The notes beneath the pieces are model-generated. The model ran no database searches and was not told the origin of the DNA. It worked only from the letters and a program-made list of their open reading frames with translations. A stretch of DNA of 64,000 nt, taken from the NCBI GenBank assembly GCA_028641055.1, contig CM054057.1:574306610-574370609 (forward strand), read 5' to 3'. Positions within the stretch are counted from its first letter, which is position 1. Each line of letters begins with the position of its first letter. The position numbers and the translations under genes were made by a program. Of this stretch, positions 1 through 11,160 are shown piece by piece. This DNA is from Alopecurus myosuroides. Lineage: Eukaryota > Streptophyta > Magnoliopsida > Poales > Poaceae.

Positions 1-505
1 AATCGTCGGGTGTTTGATGGCCGGAACCCTTCATGTCTAATGAATATGGGCTGAAATCTGAAATAATTTAGCTTGCGCTTTGTACTCAGCCTAAAAAAAT
101 GGGGGGCCATGAAAAATGGGGGCCCTGAGCGGCTGAGCACCTCGCTCACCCTCAAAGACGGGTCTGTGCCAGTTTTGGCTAGTTTGAGCGTTGATTACAA
201 GAGGAGCAAAACAACACAAACAAGAGACACTAAGAAAAATAACTTGCAAACAGGACCTTTTCTTTCTGAAACTCCTGCACTGAAACGTGAACTGTGTTCC
301 GATGCAGCCGAAAGACGTCAGCCGGCACAATTGTCTGGTTCAGGCTACGGATTTGTATATATATCTTACAAAGAAAGTCAAATCTGTAGCAACGCACAGG
401 TACATTTGCTAGTATTTCATAGATAACTCGTAAATTTTTATCTCTCAGTCACCAACCATCACCTTTTCCAATTTAATAATGCAGATTCACGCGACTGGGT
501 TTAGC
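1..505. other. 3' flank of the RRM-like gene, no gene recognised
   Basis: This stretch lies downstream of the stop codon of the minus-strand RRM-like gene and would hold its 3' UTR. Short open frames exist on both strands around positions 73-430, but they show no domain, no splice context and no family I recognise. I treat them as chance. Confidence 0.5.
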
Positions 506-2835
506 TCATCTTGATTTAGTTTTTTTGGGCACAAACTGCCGAGCCCACAGATGTTTTCCCCTCGTCATGAACTTGACTCTTCTGTTTCCATCAAGCACGC
601 GGAAGAGTGTGACCTGTGAGTAAAATGTAACGTGTGCGTATAAGGGTTGTCTATTGTCAACCGGCTCCTCTACACTTATTTCTTCAACATCTCCATAGTG
701 CCTGTTACAAGGAAGACATTCGTACAAAAAGGTTAGAAAATTAGCGACAATAAAAACTTTTTTTGTAGAATAATATAGGGTAAAACTACTCCAAATGATT
801 CGTTCAAGCATAGATAAAGTTTTCTCCTCAAATCCATTTCATCTTCCTTTGAATCAAAGGAGCCCTTAGTATTTCCTTAACAAAGGGTCGGATAACCTAC
901 TAATTATTCCGACAACCAGTTAACACCTTTTGAGTTATATCTTGTCTCAGTCACCTAATCTACCTGAATAGTCACATTCAATCAAAACATTCATCTTAAT
1001 ATCCCTTGAAAATCAAACTATGTTAGTAACATACTTCCTATTCTAGTGTCTTGGTTATCTGTAAGTTGTTCCGCGTTCACCGCTAACAGGACTCGGTGGT
1101 ATACAAAATGATGAACTTCAGCATGTTGATTGTTCTAGTAGATTCTTATCTAGATTGATTATTTATCTCGGCAGAATTTTACGCAGTGATAATAATTACT
1201 TTCTGCCAGCTCAAACATTTCTTCCTCGTTATTCTTCTGTGTAGGCATGTTACTTGCTTAATCTACTCGCAATGATTTTCAAGAACATGTCAATTTGGAC
1301 ATCCACAAGGTCTTGGAATGCAATTTTGGCCACTAAGTCCTATGGCATATTTGTATAATGTAAGTACATATTATTTATCAACTACCTTTGGAGAAAAATA
1401 ATAATTATATGACTTTCAACTATCCAGTCAAAGTTTGTGGATCTGATGGAATATGTAGTTTAGTCTCAAGTCGATGCTATTAGCTCCTAATGTACCAAAT
1501 TATTTGAAACCTCTTCTTTTATTTTATTTTATTTCCCAATATTATATGCATCACATCAAATCCTCGGGATTCTGAGATGAACGTATGATGTATATATTAC
1601 CAGAGATCAACAACCATAGGATTCTCCAAACACATAATGGTGAATTTACTTATATAGTATAAACCTGACATGGTAAGCATACCTCATAAAAAAATCGTGT
1701 AGTTCATCTTTGGTCAGTGGGTAGCCATTGGAAAATGTTACGAACAAAGTTCTCTCATCACGCGGAACATCAGATAGTTGCTGCACGATCTGCATAAAAA
1801 ATATATACTTTGTTCATCCTCGGTACTTCACTGAGTATTGAGATGAAAGTTATCAAAACTCATCGAAAGATAGATGAAAAAGCATGCAAATAATTAAGTT
1901 AAAAATGAAACATTCTTACTGTGTCATTATGCTTCCCTCTTAAGCTCAACTTATCCAACAATGACACCAAAGGAGAGGTTGACTGACACCCGTATGCTTC
2001 TTCTTCTATATCTTGAAGGAACGTATGACTTGTTTGAACATGCATATTTCTAGAACTTGCGCCTTCTCCATGATGATTTTGTGTGTTAGCGTACAAAGCC
2101 TTGATCTTGGTAAGAAGGTGCTTCTGCATAGATGACTTGGTAAATCTCAAAATAGAGAAAAAAAAATATTTCACAAAACAACAGATTTTTCATATTTACA
2201 GATTTAAAAGAACTCTTACCGAGCTCATAGTAACCTCATCATTCACGTATTTGTCATAGGGCTCGTGGGATAGATCTGTAATCTGTGCACAGATGAAAAA
2301 GAAAATGAAAAAAGGAGAAAAAACTTCAAACTAGTTACAGCTCAGATCTTTGATAACAAAATATTTGACCTACACTTACCGAGCTTATAGGAACCTGATT
2401 ATTCATGTACTCTCCATAGGCTTCTTGGTATGGATCTGACATCTGATTATTTATAAAATTCATCTTTGCCCTTTCCCGAAGAACATCTAAGGCCTTGTAA
2501 CAGACATTGTTGAGGTAGAAAGAGATTCCTTCAATAGTTTCCCTCTGAAAATGACTTCTTGGTACAGATCTATCTTCTGAATCATCGAACTCAAAATGGA
2601 GAACTTCAACAAAAGTTTTTGCAGCAGAAACAATCACGCGAAAATGGTTATCATCAAAAGAGCCTACACACAGAAGGAAATCAGCCTGGCCATTTCCTTG
2701 GAGCCACAACCAAAAGGCTATTATCTCCATGGAAAGGGAAGACTCGATTTGAAATGAAACGACCAAGCGAAAGAACAACTCTCTAAGTACGACATAGTAG
2801 TAAGAATTAGAAGTATTCAATAGCTCGGGTTCCAT
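506..2835 (-). CDS. Grass RRM-like protein, five exons
   Basis: Predicted exons on the minus strand are 2835-2380, 2282-2220, 2123-1920, 1789-1683 and 701-506 (341 codons plus TGA). All junctions are GT-AG and phases agree: the last junction splits an Arg codon as AG|G. The C-terminal part (about residues 253-335) has the order of an RRM-like fold: a LFVTFSNGYPL strand, a helix, HYGDVEEISVEEP, then AHVTFYSQVTLFRVLDG and a basic KHLWARQFVPKK end. The N-terminal part has a hydrophobic FWLWLQ segment (about residue 40), as in a family I recall as expanded in grasses. RNA binding is inferred from fold resemblance only. The third and last exons are the best supported. The start at 2835 (MEPELL) is the family-like choice; ATG at 2730 or a missed upstream exon are alternatives. 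The 63-nt second exon looks like a copy of the end of exon 1. Confidence 0.72.
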
Positions 2836-3400
2836 GGAAGGTGGGTAAGGATGACAGAACGATAGAACAATTGCTAGTTTTGAATCTAAGGGTACAGGTG
2901 GGGAAGAAGAAAGTATAAGGCCATGCTTAGCATTTAAGTAAATGCCTAAAGGATGTTGAAACTTTAATACCTCCCAAAGTATGAGGCGCGGATAGGCAGA
3001 TGAGACAAATAAAGCAAACAATGGACAGCTTATACTCATTAATGGTGGTCATATTTGGGCACACTTGCCAAATAAAAGCTGGATTTTTTGTACGCATCAC
3101 CCTGCCAATCATGTGCTTACACGTGTACGCTAAATAGTTTCTATTGTGATAAATATCATATATACAGAACCAAGCATATCTCCTAAGGGAGTAATCTTTG
3201 TTCATATATGATTTTTTTATTAAATGTTATTTATAGCGTTTATATCTACAGATATTATTATTATAAAGAGGGGAGTCGGTGCTTTAATAAATTCTACCCA
3301 CCAACTTTGTGCTGGCAAATAATTTGTGATCATTCAGTTAGCTGAAATGATATCCCATATTTATCTTTAGATTTTGTTTTACCATAATTCCAGCTTAACT
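2836..3400. promoter_or_regulatory. Upstream region of the RRM-like gene
   Basis: This AT-rich sequence lies upstream of the minus-strand RRM-like gene. A GTATAAGC string on the minus strand near 3027-3034, about 190 bp before the chosen ATG, could serve as a TATA box, but it is not diagnostic. The reading frame stays open upstream to 3039, so part of this region could be coding if the real start is further upstream. Confidence 0.3.
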
Positions 3401-3840
3401 ATTACCTAAGATCCCATCTAATCTCCTTGGTAGGGATATTGAATTTCCTCGCTCTCCTTTCCTTAATACTCACCGTCGAGTCATCAAAGCCGTCAACTAA
3501 TTCAGAGGGGCTCGGCTGGCCCGGTCGCCCTACGCTACTGGCGCTTCCAAAGGCGAGGCTCTCGTCTTTGGTGACCAGCAAACGGAGGGCTAAAACCTGT
3601 AGTTTTGAAGCAAGGGATGAGCGCGAAAACCGTTGCGCGTTAGCGCATGCGTTTTCTTGTGGGGGCGAGACTCTGAAGTGGGCGAACACTCGGCCCAGCG
3701 GGCGAACATGCCGGCTCTGGCTCCGCGCACCTGCTGACACCTTTCGAAGCACTTTCACGTGTGAACCGAAATCGTCTTGCCGAACTCCTTCCTTTCTCAT
3801 TTCAGTCCTCGTCTTTTTCATCTTCCGTAGGGGCCTTTAG
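3401..3840. other. GC-rich block open on both strands, unidentified
   Basis: A sharply bounded GC-rich island sits in AT-rich surroundings. It is open for about 137 codons on the plus strand (3427-3840) and 139 codons on the minus strand (3402-3821). I recognise no domain on either strand. Such blocks in grasses are often captured gene fragments or TE termini, but I see no terminal repeats or target duplication that would prove this. Confidence 0.3.
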
Positions 3841-4690
3841 TCTTTTGATTAGAGTAGAGGTCGCGAGAGAGCAGAGCGTACCGCCCTTCCTCCTGTAAGT
3901 TCATCTCTAGGCCTCAGTTCACATATGAGTTATAATCTATTTAAGAGAAAAATAAATTAGATTGCTATAAGCCCTTGAAAATTCAAAATTCAAGTATGAA
4001 CGAAGGGAAAATTGATTGTCCGTAATGTGTACACCAGTGTCATGACAAACGTGTACAAGGTTGTTGTGAAAAATGTGGTTGTAGGTAGGCAACACTTGGA
4101 ACATATTCATGTTCATCTAGAAAAGGAAAACAGCTGGAACTGAATCCACAAAATATATTTATCTATTAGTAAGTACTTTAAACCAACCATTAATATAATA
4201 CATTTATTCTCAGAAATCTTCATGCAATTAAATACTTGCCTGAAATCTTGATGGATGGAGCAGAACGTACTCATGAGTTTCTTAATATATGAACTCCCAA
4301 AAAGTCTTATATTTATGAACCGATTGAGCAAACGATAAATTGAGGAAATTGATGATGTAACACACGAATTATTTATTTGCCACCGAATTACCACTTGCCA
4401 GTCCATGCCGCCGGATCGCAGGGTCAATGCAGCCACTGAGCACAACGACCACCGCAACCTCGTTGCCACCTTGGACTGCACAAAAACCATGCATCGCCGC
4501 CCTGACTCTGTTGCCGCTTGAATGTGCGCAGGGTTCTGCCTGGGTCCTTTGCCTAAGATCCACGCTTCCTTAATTTGCAAGGCACCGTTGTAAAATTCCT
4601 TGACCTTGAATCCACCTATCGCCGCCGTCAAAAGCTAGGATAAGACCAACCGAAGGCAGCTGTATTTGGACAACCCGAGCACTATTTATC
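3841..4690. other. Intergenic, no gene recognised
   Basis: AT-rich DNA with no convincing coding sequence, tRNA or LTR boundary. A somewhat GC-rich patch at about 4380-4630 is open on the minus strand, but its translation resembles nothing I know. Confidence 0.4.
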
Positions 4691-4694
4691 CAGG

Positions 4695-5315
4695 ACATGT
4701 TTGGTTCAGGGAGTGGTAACGCTAACGGTAGGAGAATCAGGTCACCCCGGGATTAGTGATGTAACCGATATTTTCCTATTTTGTTTGGTTCAAGCTTGTA
4801 ACGGAATCCAATTACTTTGCATAGAGGAAACCCTAACCTACCACAGATCCGAAGGGAGAGGTAGTGTTCGGCAAGGAAGAGCAGAGGACCAACGCTGAAG
4901 GCTAGCGGGGGAATCCGAAGAAAGAGTCCTACCTCGGGCTAGAAACAGGATTGCGGCGGCCGCCGGTAGCTCCTCACGTGGTGCCATCTTTGCTGCTCCT
5001 CGCTGCAGGTGAGGCAGATGTCGTCGACGAGAATAGTGGCTCCGCCTGTGTTGCTCCTCGCTTGCTGCTGGAGGTAAGGCAGATAACGTCGATAGGAAGA
5101 CGTCGGCCAAGGTGTTGTAGGGGCGATGCAGGACGTGGGGCAATCCGGGAAGAAGGAAGGACGGGAGAGTCGTGAGCGATATATCTCTATATCGCTATTC
5201 GGTTCCGCTGGGGTAGGGCGGTATCGGGGTTACACTACGGCCGGACTTGATTACGGAACCTGATTACGTGTAAACTGAAACAAACAGGATTAACGGCATC
5301 AGATTACACCGTAAA
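4695..5315. mobile_element. Possible non-autonomous DNA transposon with TIR-like ends
   Basis: The left part contains TGTTTGGTTCA-type words (about 4698 and 4780). The right end carries the reverse complement form, CTGAAACAAACAGG (about 5273-5288), followed by CAGATTACACCG. The two ends therefore form an imperfect inverted repeat around a GC-rich centre, a pattern seen in grass hAT/Harbinger-like non-autonomous elements. No target duplication could be fixed, and no transposase is present. Confidence 0.35.
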
Positions 5316-5900
5316 GGCATGTAGTATTGACTTAGCCGTCTATAGCAGATGCCACCTCAGATTTTTTAGCTGCTAGAGGAGAGAGAAGGTGGAGAGATAA
5401 AGAGTACGTCGGTAATTATCCAGACGGTCTAGTAGTGGGCCAACGACGCCTCTCCTCTTGATTTAATTGGCTATAATAAATATATTTTAAATTGCGCGCA
5501 TTTATGAATTGCAGTTTCTTACGGGCAGTGTTGTTGTATGAGTGGTCTAGAGAGCTATTTAAATCTGACATGTACAACTATTGCAGATTCTTGGTGTCTT
5601 AACCATTGTACACGCCCTAATATGGTACAGGAGCAAAATGGCTGAACCAAAAACATACTCAATATAGACGTTTGATTAATACTAGCAACACAGCGGCGGC
5701 GTTAGAACAACCAAGCGTTGCCAGGACTAATGCATGTATGGACCCAGTACAGTAAGTATATCACCGACCATTGGGACCAACTGCGGCCCATGGGATTACA
5801 TCCTTTGAGCGGCAGTTGAAGGTTTATTTTCCATTCCATGCGGTGATATTATTTACCCGTGAACGAATAATGGACAAATATTGTGTTCTAACACACTGGG
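5316..5900. other. Intergenic, no gene recognised
   Basis: AT-rich sequence between the putative DNA element and the LINE fragment. Nothing with coding character or a clear repeat boundary was seen. Confidence 0.4.
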
Positions 5901-5934
5901 CCCGTTAGGGTCTCTTATATTGAAACTTCAGTTT

Positions 5935-6795
5935 GTCTATTGCATATATTTGTGTAAACACCTAAGGGGTTGGGTAAGACATATGGTTGGTCAATTAAAA
6001 AAGGGAAAGTTTCGATTGTCGTCTATTATTGATGAATTAGAGCCTTTTGCTGAATGGAGACCACAGTCCACACATGAGATTGAATTGAAGAAGCAATCCA
6101 ATGCGGAGATGGTGGGTCTCCTTTGTGAGGAGAAGCTCAAGTGGTACCAACGATCAAAAGCACAATTCATATTGAACGGAGAGTCTAACACGAGATAATT
6201 TCATAGTATTGCTAACAGCAGACGCACAGAAAGAAACACATTCATTCTGTTTCCCAAGATGAGGGCATGATTGAAGGCCATGAGCAGCTCAAATCATATA
6301 TCACGAAATATTATAAGAAACTATTCTGCGAGCCAGACGAAGGTAATTTCTTGCTAGATGAAGCATGAATAGATGACATTCCTCATGTTTAGGATGCGGA
6401 GAACACATACCTTACCTCTCCCTATTCCGGGGAGGAGGTGAAAAAGGTGGTCTTTTCAATGGAGCACAATAAAGCATTGGGTCCAGATGGATTTCCAACT
6501 GATTTCTATCAGAACTTTTGGGAATTAATTAAAAAGGATTTGTTCGAGTTATTCCAGGATATGCATGATGCACAATTTGAGTTATTTCGCCTAAATTTTG
6601 GTGAGATGATTTTGTTGTCTAAGGTTAATGAAGCAAACATGATTCAACAATATAGAAATTTCTAAACGTCATCTTCAAAATATTCACTAAAACCGCAACT
6701 ATGAGGATTAATACAGTAGCGTATCATATGGTTCGTCCGACTAAGACAACTTTTATGCAAGGACGCAACATTAGAGACCATCGCTTGGACCCTGA
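5935..6795 (+). pseudogene. Degenerate LINE reverse transcriptase fragment
   Basis: Fragments in shifting frames resemble plant L1-type ORF2. Residues around 5950-6195 match the pre-RT linker (KLKWYQRSKAQFILNGES, followed by an NTR that would lead into a YFH motif). Residues around 6440-6660 contain the RT entry motif ALGPDGFPTDFYQNFW followed by LNFGEMILLSK. Residues around 6720-6790 give a degraded TKTTFMQGRNI motif. Stops and frameshifts interrupt every segment, and neither the endonuclease nor the catalytic YADD region is present. This is an old, truncated, non-functional copy. The clade assignment comes from motif order only. Confidence 0.8.
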
Positions 6796-7035
6796 TTGTG
6801 AAACTGAGTGTGTCGTGTGTACCTGGGGAGTCTCTAAAGCTCGGTTCGGTACTAGTGAGTCCTACTGGATTGATTGCCTTGGTTTCTTCAATGAGGTAAA
6901 TTATTGCTACATTACATCATATCTTCCACTTGGGGTTTCCCAACGGGTGCCCCATCTAGCATAGGGCTGCCCAGCTCAGTGACCGGGCCTAGCGATACTA
7001 CCGTTGCCTGAAGCATAAAGGGCACTTTTATTTGG
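6796..7035. other. Short unassigned spacer
   Basis: Sequence between the LINE fragment and the Sirevirus relic, with no recognisable coding or repeat structure. Confidence 0.3.
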
Positions 7036-7795
7036 ATTTGAAAGCCTATTCAACTCAGAAACACCATTAGAATTAATCTCGTGTTGTTAACAAACACCAA
7101 AACACTTAGGAGACTAAAAAGCATTCTCAATCTCCACCTTTTTGGTGTTTGATGACAACACGAAGATTTGCATAACCGAGGTCCATAAAATGAAAGGTAG
7201 GCTCCTCCTATACATGTGTGTTATTTTTAAGGAGCATTTGAATTATGGAACACACATTTTCTAGGAGAAACACTCCCTCAAAAAATTATAGCCTTAGCAA
7301 GAAATATAATAATCGACAAGAAAGTACATAACTTCCATAAGAAACAAGATGAACCTAAACGAGAATAGTACTCATAACTTATAACAAGTTCCACATGGCT
7401 TACACCAACAAGAGAATAAAACTCAAAAGCTTATAAGAGACGATACGAGGAAAACCAAAAAGCTTGCAACTTCCCATGCAAATCCCAATAACCTAATAGA
7501 TATCTCTCCCCATTTGGCATCAATACCAAAAAGGAGAGACCGGTGCTAGCGACCCAAAGCACTCCGGAGCTCATTCATCGGAGAGGTCTTTGTTGCTAGG
7601 AGGACGAGCATGGCGACGAGAATTTGTTACTTCTTCTTCACCTTCTTCAGCCGGGCTAGACCATATGAGAACTTGACCCTTAGAATATTTTGCTTTCCAT
7701 TTCCCATAGGTGGTGACAATAGGGTCCTCCTCAACAACGAGCTCTTACCCGACATCGATGTGACGTTGAATTTATTTTTGGTACATGGTTTTTAG
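7036..7795 (-). mobile_element. Truncated Sirevirus (Copia) relic: LTR end, PPT region, end of env-like ORF
   Basis: The string CTCCACCTTTTTGGTG near 7134 followed by TGATGACAACACGAAGATTTG, and the second purine-tract string CTCCCCATTTGGCATCA near 7506, parallel positions 25562-25810 of the complete Sirevirus in this window. There they are the double polypurine-tract region between the env-like ORF and the 3' LTR. About 75 bp before 7110 also align loosely to the LTR end. Positions 7600-7795 correspond in place to the env-like ORF end but are too diverged to be sure. It is a truncated minus-strand fragment of a related family. Confidence 0.6.
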
Positions 7796-8546
7796 AGTGA
7801 ATGAGATGAGGAGAACAAAACTAGCATTTTTGTGATATCTACATACGTTCTTTGCACAAAGAATTATCCTATATATCAACATCTGGTTAAGCGGAGAAGA
7901 TGATGCTCCCCGTGTTTATGTGAGTTAAAGTTTTGGCTACTAACTTACATGCATGTACTTTCACTTTACTTGGTTCCATCTTAAAATAGTAAACTATGCG
8001 TGAGATAGCTCGCTGCGAGTTACGTGTCATGCTTTTCTTCAGCACTGTCGTTTAATTATTTCCTCATGAAAATGTGTTTGCCAAGATGAATCATGCATTG
8101 CTAATTTTGTTTGCATGCATGAATAAATTTAGGATCCACCAACAACTTGTGTGTTTTACTCAGCACTTAGAAATTTTCCAATTATACACACATATCCTCA
8201 TACATACTCTGAAGTTGGAGGAAAATTAATTGTAACGTGTGAGCATAATATATACAAGCCCACAAGCCACTCTCATGCAGATAGGACAATGGAAATCTAG
8301 GGTTTTATGTCCATTTTGTTAACCTCTTTACATTTCCCTAGCCATATATATGGACAAATGATGTAGCTAATTTTGTCGCCATCCGAACTTTATAGAAGTG
8401 AGATTAACAAACTATGAGTTGTAGTCACAATGTTTCAATACATGCCAACATACCTCACAAACTATAGCTTGGCACCAGGAACAAGCCACCGATGCACATC
8501 ATGAAACAACTTATGTCTGTTTCACACGCATGTAGCTTTCTCTAGA
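7796..8546. promoter_or_regulatory. Upstream region of the alpha-amylase inhibitor pseudogene
   Basis: AT-rich DNA without coding signs, upstream of the inhibitor pseudogene. It contains several CATGCA-type words (about 7950 and 8115) and, on the minus strand at 8326-8332, TGTAAAG, the core of the prolamin box found in cereal endosperm promoters. These words are short, so their regulatory meaning is inference. Confidence 0.35.
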
Positions 8547-8554
8547 TATATAAA
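8547..8554 (+). promoter_or_regulatory. TATA box of the alpha-amylase inhibitor pseudogene
   Basis: TATATAAA lies 95 bp before the ATG at 8649. This is a suitable distance for the short 5' leader usual in cereal seed-protein genes. Confidence 0.65.
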
Positions 8555-8648
8555 CCATCCAGAGATGAAAATTGTAGTTATCCATATACACATTTGATTA
8601 AGATCGTACAAAATTTAAGGCAAAGGCTGCACATTCAGGTAAGTGTCT

Positions 8649-9081
8649 ATGGAGATGGTGTTCTTCGTGCTCCTACTATGTATGCTTGTGGAAACACCTA
8701 TGGCAGCCGAGTACGACACATGGAGTGACAACAGTGGTCCCGGGTTGTGCGATCCGGGGACTGACTTCCCGGTGAACCCGGTCCCGGGTTGCCAGGCGCT
8801 GGTGAAGCTCCAGTGCGTGGGTAGCCAGGTGCCTCGGGCTGTCCTAAGGCACTGCTGCCAGCAGCTCGCTAGAGCCAGTGATTGGTGTAGGTGCTCTGCC
8901 ATCTCCAGCACGACATGTTATGTATAAGGAGCTTGGCGTGCAGAAGGGAAAGAAGTCGACTGAGGTGTTCCGGGGCTGCCCGAGAGAGGTGATGAAGCTC
9001 ACGGTGGCGAGCATCCCGGCAGCCTGCAACTTACCCACCGTCCATGATGAGGAGGGACAAAGGGCGTATGTGTGCTACTAA
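8649..9081 (+). pseudogene. Cereal alpha-amylase inhibitor (0.28/0.19/0.53 type), frameshifted
   Basis: An intronless gene of the trypsin/alpha-amylase inhibitor family, secreted seed proteins that block insect and other alpha-amylases. The frame from ATG 8649 gives a signal peptide (FFVLLLCMLVETPMAAE). A mature part follows that begins near SGPGLCDPG and continues with PGCQALVKLQCVGSQVP, AVLRHCCQQLA and DWCRC, the conserved cysteine pattern. The frame ends early at 8927. The rest lies in another frame from about 8917: MYKELGVQKGKK, then FRGCPREVMKLTVASIPAAC and AYVCY, ending at 9081. A one-base-equivalent frameshift near 8917 therefore breaks the gene, and the usual C-terminal tail of about ten residues after the last Cys is missing. 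Homology is certain. Non-function is inferred unless the shift is a sequencing error. Confidence 0.92.
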
Positions 9082-9149
9082 AGCGAATGAGAAGCTACTA
9101 TATCGTGTGATGAATATGCTTCTTAAATTGTGCAATGCACACAAGCTAA

Positions 9150-9195
9150 ATAAAATTGTGTATGTGACTATGCGAGATACATCATGAATAAAATT
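9150..9195 (+). terminator. Polyadenylation signals after the inhibitor pseudogene
   Basis: Two AATAAA words occur about 70 and 107 bp after the stop (near 9150 and 9187), the normal spacing for plant poly(A) signals. Confidence 0.45.
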
Positions 9196-9490
9196 ATGAA
9201 TTAATATTTGTGTGTCATAAATCGTCACGTGCTGGTTATTTAATCCTTTGGGCTAGGCCACATATTTTTATTTGTCCTACCCATGTAACGCTTTATCTAG
9301 ACGAATTTCGAAATCACTAGAAAAAGGAAAACCCTCTGAAAGGTCACCACACGTGCGCTCCCCTCGTGACAAGTGTCGCCTTCTCATTCCTCCCAGTCTC
9401 CCACGGGTGCTTGTGTGCGTGACAAGTGGCAGCACGAGAGAGTTTTGGTGCGATTTTCCTCTTTCCACCCACCGACGATTAGACGAGTGG

Positions 9491-9834
9491 GCACACATTT
9501 ATTTCGGTATTCGTTTTTATAAAATGAAATATCTCGCGAACCGTACTTCGGAATTACGAACCGTTTTCATATTTGAGATTCTCGCGTCGAGATATTCAAA
9601 ACTATATCCTATGTTGATAGGTTTCAAGAAACTTTTTTTTGTACACCTAGAATCAACACGGATGTACGCCCAGTTACACACAGGTGTATGCCCAGGTGCA
9701 GTAACCGAAGTATGTGCCAAGTGCAGTGCTGACGTACACCCACGTGCAACACGGGTGTACGCCCACGCGGTTGTACACCCAGGTGCAGAACCGATGTACA
9801 CCCAGACAGATGTACACCCAGGTGGATGTACACC
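9491..9834. mobile_element. Left half of a fold-back (long inverted repeat) element
   Basis: Positions 9491-9644 (from GCACACATTT to the GTAC after a T run) pair as an imperfect inverted repeat with 16762-16919. A shared core is CCGTTTTCATATTTGAGAT. After the arm comes a degenerate array of GTACACCCA-like words (9645-9834). The element is interrupted at 9834/16598 by an LTR retrotransposon. No transposase is present, so the superfamily is unknown. Confidence 0.7.
9830..9834. repeat. Target site duplication ACACC (left)
   Basis: ACACC immediately precedes the TGATGA terminus of the LTR and is repeated at 16593-16597 after the other LTR. The 5-bp length is typical of LTR retrotransposon integration. 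Confidence 0.85.
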
Positions 9835-11145
9835 TGATGACTCCCAAGTGCAGGAGATCAATTGTAGTAACTTTCGATAAGTATTTGAGTGTCGAACCCA
9901 CAAGGAGCTGAAGGTAAGCTATCTATTCTCTAAAGCCTTATAACCCTCTTATATGGTTGTTTATGCAGAGCAATAAGTTTGACTAAAAGGAACTAACTAA
10001 TTAAAAGCAAGTGACGTGGAGTGTGGTTTGTCTAGTAACTAGTGAAGCAAGTTTAAAATGCAAGTTTCTAAGCAAGTTTCACAAGTAGCAAGCAGCAAAT
10101 ATCTCAAGTATCTCAAGGGAGCAAGTGTTCTAGCAATAGGTGTTTCGTTCGTGTGGTTGTCACAATTAGTGAAGCACATGTTTTAGTCTTAGTTGTTTAT
10201 TCTAGGAAGGAGCCATGACTAGGTATAGTCAAGTAAATGATCTACAACCCCTTATGATTGATCATGTGGCCAAGTAAATGACTGCACAAGATTGATTAAG
10301 ACATAAAGTCCCACCATAGCTTTACGTTCTAAGGTCCCATATATATATCCCCCAATAACTTTACTTTGTGGCTCGGTCTCAGATTACTGTCACTCCCAAG
10401 TCACCACCACTCCATTATGCTACCGGTGATAACCTTACATGCATTCCCCAACATATGCGTGCACTCATATATTGTACATAAAGACAATCATAGAAGATAA
10501 CAAACTTGTATGCAACCAATCAACGAACTATTTCACCATTGCCAAGAACAATTCACTACTCAAACATAGACGGGGACACAATACATCAAGGGAATATAGT
10601 ATTGCATCATACATCGTGTTTGCCAAGAGATTACAGTGGAGAGATGGAGCTGATCTTGCTGTAGATGTTGATGATGAACACGCCGGAGGGGGGTGGAGCC
10701 CTCCGGGGGTGATCCCGGCGGCGTTTCCCCCCTCCGATATTCTCCGGCGGCAGCCTTCTGTCTCTCTGTTTCGTGGTTTCGTCTCTCGGCGCCGCCTCCT
10801 CCTCGAAAAGGCCAGGGGACCCTTTATATAGTCGTTTTTAGGTCACGAGACACTCGGGAGAAGAAAGATCGACGGCATCGGAGCCACGGGGGCGAAAAGG
10901 GGGCCTCTCACGCAGCCAAGGAATCTGGCCGCGTGGAGGGTCCTCTTTGCCACCTGGTTGGCCTTTTCGAGGAAAGTCTAAAACACTAAAAAGTACGTTT
11001 TCTGGAAAAACAGGGTTAGAACCAAAAGAAGGGGGATTGTTTAGAAAATGTCCCAAATCATTATAAAACATGAATATAAGTTGCTAATATGTAGGAAAAA
11101 TAAGTAATAACATGCAAAGTTCATGTATGCATTTTACATGCATCA
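9835..11145 (-). repeat. 3' LTR of the non-autonomous Athila-like element
   Basis: 1,311 bp from TGATGACTCCC to GCATCA. It is the copy of 15203-16592 but is about 79 bp shorter, because a block around 10970 (present at about 16325-16420 in the other LTR) has been lost. Confidence 0.88.
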
Positions 11146-11160
11146 ACATCCCCAAGCTTA
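11146..11160 (-). other. Polypurine tract of the non-autonomous Athila-like element
   Basis: On the minus strand TAAGCTTGGGGATGT directly precedes the 3' LTR, as expected for a plus-strand primer tract in Gypsy elements. Confidence 0.75.

Noticed and set aside
9624..9911. Overlapping frames rich in repeated VYTQ/GCTPV-like residues on both strands
   Set aside because: They come from translating the GTACACCCA-type repeat of the fold-back loop. Periodic repeats stay open in several frames without being genes.
10439..11071. Frames of 77-130 codons in the left LTR and their copies at 15730-16518
   Set aside because: They lie wholly within LTRs, are duplicated because the LTR is duplicated, and show no protein domain.
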